Shown here: piece after piece, positions 5,979-8,591 of the stretch
Layout of the letters: the number at the start of each line of letters is the position of its first letter
How positions within the stretch are numbered: the first letter of the stretch is position 1
NCBI GenBank assembly: GCA_947167745.1
Contig: CAMVJE010000062.1
Coordinates: forward strand, 1-8,591
Reading direction: 5' to 3'
Origin: an uncultured Treponema sp.
GTDB lineage: Bacteria > Spirochaetota > Spirochaetia > Treponematales > Treponemataceae
DNA: 8,591 nt
The notes under the pieces: model-generated
What the model saw: only the letters and a program-made list of their open reading frames with translations
Told to the model about the DNA's origin: nothing
Database searches by the model: none
Translations under genes and position numbers: made by a program

Positions 5979-5999
5979 CTAATTCCTAATTCCTAATTC
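5979..5999. repeat. CTAATTC heptamer, three tandem copies overlapping the trpS stop
   Basis: Three exact copies of CTAATTC lie end to end. The last base of the third copy is the first base of the trpS stop codon on the plus strand (CTA, 5999-6001). A looser copy (CTAACTG) precedes them. Function unknown; a copy-number change would not alter the protein. Confidence 0.8.
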
Positions 6000-7084
6000 T
6001 ATATCTCCATGTTCATCACATGGCGCACTTCAAGAAGGGTCTTCTCAGCGATTTCCCTTGCTTTCTCAACGCCCTCGTTCAGGACTTTTTTGATAAGCTC
6101 AGGCTGCTGCTCAAGCTCTGCCCGCTTTGTGCGCAACGGCCTCAAATGCTCGTTCAAAGCCTCCGTGAGCGTGTTCTTGAGCATTCCGCCGCCACCGTCA
6201 CCGATTCGCTCGGCGATAGCCTCCGGGGTCTCGTCAGTACAGAGAGAAATAATGCGCAAGAGGTTTGCAACTTCCGGGCGGTTTACAGGATCGTAAGTGA
6301 TATGTCTGTCCTGATCAGTCTTTGCCTTTTTGATAGCCTTTGCCGTCTCGTCGTCCGTAGCAGAAAGCATGATAGTGTTTCCGAGCGACTTTGACATTTT
6401 TGCGCTTCCGTCAAGGCCCATAATCATCGGAGTCTTTGAAAGAAGGGCGTGCGGCTCAGGGAAAATCGGGTCGATGCCCTTGCAGAATTTATTGTTGAAA
6501 CGGCGGGCAATCTGGCGCGCAATCTCAAGATGCGGAAGCTGGTCCTTTCCGACAGGAACGACATTTCCTTTGCAGAAAAGGATATCCACAGCCTGATGAA
6601 CAGGATAAGTGTACATGCCTGCGTTGAGCGGGATTGAAGACTTGGCCATCTCGTCCTTTACGGTCGGGTTTCGGTCAAGGTCACTCTTCGTTACGAGCGT
6701 GAGGAAAGGAACCATAAGCTGGTTTGCCTCAGGAACATGACTGTGCGGATAAATGCACACATTCTCGCCCGGCTCAATTCCAGCCGCAAGATAGTCAATC
6801 ACAAGCTCCTTTGTATTCTCGCTGATTTTGTCGAAAGCGTCATGATCGGTCAAAACCTGATAATCCGCAATCAAAATCATCGTTGGAACGCCAAGTTTTG
6901 AAAGGCGGACGCGGTTTTTGAGCGAGCCGAAATAATGCCCGATGTGAAGGCGGCCAGTCGGTCGGTCACCGGTCAAAACACGGTATTTTTTGGGATTCTG
7001 GGCAATGTCTGCCTCGATTTTTTCGCTCATTCTCATGGCTTCAGCCAGGATTTTATCTGCATTTGTTTCTAATTCTTCTGACAT
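5999..7084 (-). CDS. trpS: Tryptophanyl-tRNA synthetase
   Basis: 361 residues, class Ic aminoacyl-tRNA synthetase that charges tRNA-Trp with tryptophan using ATP in the cytosol. The two signature motifs are intact: HIGH at 47-50 in GRLHIGHYFGSL, and KMSKS at 229-233 in MGLDGSAKMSKSLGN. LTGDRPTGRLHIGH, ADYQVLTDH (73-81), VPVGKDQLPHLEIARQIARR (176-195) and DPIFPEPHALLSKTPMIMGL (205-224) are typical of the bacterial enzyme. An extra segment of about 35 residues precedes the catalytic core and is probably helical. AGAGGAAA lies just before the ATG, and a TATAAT box is close upstream. The enzyme is complete and should be functional. Confidence 0.97.
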   Translation of the reverse strand: MSEELETNADKILAEAMRMSEKIEADIAQNPKKYRVLTGDRPTGRLHIGHYFGSLKNRVRLSKLGVPTMILIADYQVLTDHDAFDKISENTKELVIDYLAAGIEPGENVCIYPHSHVPEANQLMVPFLTLVTKSDLDRNPTVKDEMAKSSIPLNAGMYTYPVHQAVDILFCKGNVVPVGKDQLPHLEIARQIARRFNNKFCKGIDPIFPEPHALLSKTPMIMGLDGSAKMSKSLGNTIMLSATDDETAKAIKKAKTDQDRHITYDPVNRPEVANLLRIISLCTDETPEAIAERIGDGGGGMLKNTLTEALNEHLRPLRTKRAELEQQPELIKKVLNEGVEKAREIAEKTLLEVRHVMNMEI

Positions 7085-7110
7085 AATTTCCTCTTTTAAA
7101 AACTTCCGAA

Positions 7111-7139
7111 ATTATATCAGAATCGGGTGCTTTTATCTA
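7111..7139 (-). promoter_or_regulatory. Promoter of trpS
   Basis: On the minus strand there is TAGATA (7134-7139, 4 of 6 to TTGACA), a 17-base spacer and a perfect TATAAT (7111-7116). The start of transcription would fall roughly 20 bases before the trpS ATG, leaving a short leader with the ribosome binding site at 7088-7095 and no room for a T-box or other leader control. Confidence 0.65.
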
Positions 7140-7149
7140 TAAGAATTTT

Positions 7150-7212
7150 AAGGCGCGAATCAACTTGCTACGGGCTATCCGCGGTTCCGCTGTTCGCTTC
7201 ATTCACGGCGGT
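7150..7212. repeat. GC-rich palindromic tract next to the IS, perhaps a truncated interspersed repeat
   Basis: A short tract much richer in G and C than its surroundings, with CCGCGG, GCGGTTCCGC and CACGGCGG. It lies between the trpS promoter and the first base of the IS terminal repeat. It has no open frame of note. It may be a chromosomal repeat interrupted by the IS; the far half would then lie beyond the other IS end. Confidence 0.3.
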
Positions 7213-7245
7213 TGAACTGAACCCAAAAAGCTAGACACTTTTTGG
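7213..7245 (+). repeat. IS left terminal inverted repeat with an overlapping 8-bp hairpin
   Basis: The terminal repeat covers 7213 to about 7237. Within and beyond it CCAAAAAG (7223-7230) pairs with CTTTTTGG (7238-7245) around a 7-base loop. The hairpin reaches the first bases of the orfA ribosome binding site (GGAGG, 7244-7248), so transcripts entering from outside would fold and mask it. That is a known way for insertion sequences to limit activation from flanking promoters. Confidence 0.65.
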
Positions 7246-7253
7246 AGGATGAA

Positions 7254-7757
7254 ATGCAAAGAATATTCAGTTTTGAAACACGACTTGAAGTTGTAAGACT
7301 GTATGAAGAAGAAAAACTGTCACCAGGAATGATAGCAAAGAAAATTGGGACAGTTCACTCTGTTGTCGAAAGATGGCTAAAACTTTACAAGTACAATGGA
7401 ATCGAAGGATTAAAAATCAAAAAGTATAATCAGGTTTATGATGAAGAGTTAAAGTCAAAAGTCATAAATCAAGTATCAGTTCAAAATATTCCGTATACAA
7501 GAGTGGCAGCTATAAACAATCTTTCCCCTTCAACAGTAAAGCGCTGGGTGGTAGAATCTACAAAAGGGCTAAAGATGAACGGAAAGAAAAACATGATAAC
7601 GTCGGAAGAGGCGGCTGCAATTCGAGAAAAATTCAAGCATGTAAAAGATCCTGAAATAAGAAAAATCATGGAAAAGAATTACTGGCTTGAACTGGAGAAT
7701 GAAGCATTAAAAAAATCGGAAGCCTTAACTCAGAATCAACAAAAGAAAAAGCATTAG
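7254..7757 (+). CDS. IS3-family transposase OrfA (helix-turn-helix subunit)
   Basis: 167 residues from the ATG at 7254, chosen over the in-frame TTG at 7242 because GGAGG (7244-7248) sits just before the ATG. Two helix-turn-helix units can be seen, at about 22-45 (SPGMIAKKIGTVHSVVERWL) and 78-100 (YTRVAAINNLSPSTVKRWVV), as in IS150-type OrfA. Residues about 138-156 (IMEKNYWLELENEALKKS) form the heptad/leucine-zipper region used for multimerisation. OrfA binds the terminal repeats, and it is also the N-terminal part of the OrfAB fusion transposase made by -1 frameshifting near codon 153. It overlaps the orfB frame by 55 bases. It appears intact. Confidence 0.92.
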   Translation: MQRIFSFETRLEVVRLYEEEKLSPGMIAKKIGTVHSVVERWLKLYKYNGIEGLKIKKYNQVYDEELKSKVINQVSVQNIPYTRVAAINNLSPSTVKRWVVESTKGLKMNGKKNMITSEEAAAIREKFKHVKDPEIRKIMEKNYWLELENEALKKSEALTQNQQKKKH

Positions 7758-7775
7758 CAATATCTGAGTTAAGGC
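7709..7775 (+). promoter_or_regulatory. Programmed -1 ribosomal frameshift signal (A7 plus stem-loop)
   Basis: The slippery run A-AAA-AAA (7709-7715) is in the right phase relative to orfA (codons AAA at 7710 and 7713). After a 6-base spacer, GCCTTAACTCAGA (7722-7734) pairs perfectly with TCTGAGTTAAGGC (7763-7775), a 13-bp stem with a 28-base loop containing the orfA stop. The orfB frame opens after TGA at 7700-7702. This is the canonical arrangement for producing OrfAB. Confidence 0.88.
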
Positions 7776-8591
7776 AAAGATATAAACTAAAGGATCTTCT
7801 TTTGGTTTTCAATGTTAAACGCAGCACTTATTATGCAGTAACGCAGAAAAAAGCTGATAAATATGAATCAGAAAAAGAACTGATAAAGCAGGTTTTTCAT
7901 TATCATAAAGGTCGTTATGGATACAGAAGGATAACCGAGGTTCTTCATAGGGCTGGTTTTCCACTGAATCATAAAACTGTAAAACGGCTTATGAATGAAC
8001 TTGGATTAAAAAGCTGTGTCAGACCTAAAAAATATCATTCTTACAAAGGAATTGAAGGAAAAGGATTCCCAAATATTCTTAAGAGAAATTTCAAGGTTTC
8101 TGGATTCAATCAGAAATGGGTTACAGACGTAACGGAATTCAATGTCTGCGGACAAAGAATATACCTTTCAGCCTTAATTGATTTATACAATCAGGAGATT
8201 ATTTCGTATACAATTTCAGACAGACCGAGCTTAAACTTTGTGTGCCAGATGATGAGTAATGTTTTTGAAAAATATGAAAAGCTTACAGGTCTGATTATTC
8301 ATTCTGACCAGGGATGGCATTACAGGACAGAGAAATATGCTCAAATGCTGAAAGATAAAGGAATAATACAAAGCATGTCCAGAAAAGGAAACTGCCTTGA
8401 TAACTGCATGGCTGAAAACTTTTTCGGACTTTTGAAAACCGAATTTTATTACATGAATAAATTCAGTTCGGTAGAAGAATTTAAAAAAGCTCTGATTGAA
8501 TATATTACATATTACAATACAGAGCGTATTAAAATGGGATTAAAAGGGCATTCTCTCACCCTGCCGTTAAAAAACAAAAAGGCCCTGGGAT
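7715..8591 (+). CDS. IS3-family transposase OrfB (DDE integrase-like catalytic domain), partial
   Basis: Open from 7703 to the window end in the -1 frame relative to orfA, 292 residues counted from the first codon after the shift (ATC at 7715). It has no plausible ATG near its beginning, so it is made mainly as the OrfAB fusion. The catalytic triad is complete: Asp in KWVTDVTEF (codon 8126), Asp in IIHSDQGWHY (codon 8306) and Glu in NCLDNCMAENFFG (codon 8414). The last two are separated by 35 residues, the DD(35)E spacing of the rve-type fold. HKGRYGYRRI and YYNTERIKMGLKG are further family marks. The final residues (GHSLTLPLKNKK) do not show the usual SP--YR ending, so the extreme C-terminus may be altered. 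The stop lies beyond 8591. Confidence 0.93.
   Translation, partial: MGSLNSESTKEKALAISELRQRYKLKDLLLVFNVKRSTYYAVTQKKADKYESEKELIKQVFHYHKGRYGYRRITEVLHRAGFPLNHKTVKRLMNELGLKSCVRPKKYHSYKGIEGKGFPNILKRNFKVSGFNQKWVTDVTEFNVCGQRIYLSALIDLYNQEIISYTISDRPSLNFVCQMMSNVFEKYEKLTGLIIHSDQGWHYRTEKYAQMLKDKGIIQSMSRKGNCLDNCMAENFFGLLKTEFYYMNKFSSVEEFKKALIEYITYYNTERIKMGLKGHSLTLPLKNKKALG

Larger units (their letters stand above)
7213..8591 (+). mobile_element. IS3-family insertion sequence, IS150-like group (left part, right end outside window)
   Basis: The left terminal repeat begins TGAACTGAACCC and continues to GCTAGACA (7213-7237), agreeing well with the IS150-type ends TG-ACTG-ACCC...GAC. It is followed by orfA, a frameshift site and orfB in the standard IS3 order. 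At least 1379 bp are present; complete members are usually near 1.4-1.5 kb, so only the last part is missing. The target duplication would be three or four bases ending at 7212 but cannot be confirmed here. Confidence 0.92.

Noticed and set aside
6009..6637. Plus-strand frames opposite trpS
   Set aside because: Explained by the codon structure of trpS on the other strand.
7242..7253. TTG start for OrfA
   Set aside because: The TTG overlaps the ribosome binding site GGAGG that serves the ATG at 7254.

Overview
The window looks like a chromosomal stretch from a low-to-moderate GC spirochaete, most likely a Treponema of gut, rumen or oral type. This rests on the style of the housekeeping proteins (a short archaeal-type CMP kinase with an Asn in its P-loop, YicC, TrpS) and on the short inverted-repeat clusters between them. 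The genus is inferred; no search was run.

Bases 1 to about 3490 are AT-rich accessory DNA. They start with 13 copies of AAGC, across which three reading frames give three different C-termini. Next come a DUF262-HNH nuclease (267-1382), a small unknown protein whose ribosome binding site sits in a hairpin (1479-1733), and a 484-residue protein with an N-terminal winged helix and motifs that can be read as a divergent palm polymerase or replication initiator (1860-3314). A repeat-rich non-coding block follows (3315-3476). The right edge looks like the 3' end of a tRNA, probably glycine, without its 5' part (3477-3496), directly followed by a strong terminator. This is what the distal att site of an element integrated in a tRNA gene looks like. 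I read the left third as the right end of an integrative element with a possible restriction or defence cargo.

Bases about 3500 to 7150 are ordinary chromosome with a more balanced composition. Minus-strand cmk (3691-4248) lies downstream of minus-strand yicC (4407-5276), with an interspersed inverted repeat between them. A plus-strand gene for a small exported protein (5391-5762) converges on minus-strand trpS (5999-7084), and a long hairpin lies between those two.

Bases 7213 to 8591 are the left part of an IS3-family (IS150-like) insertion sequence: terminal inverted repeat, orfA, an A7 slippery site with a 13-bp stem-loop for -1 frameshifting, and orfB with an intact DDE triad running off the window. 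The sequence between trpS and the IS (about 7150-7212) is a GC-rich, palindrome-containing tract with no gene.
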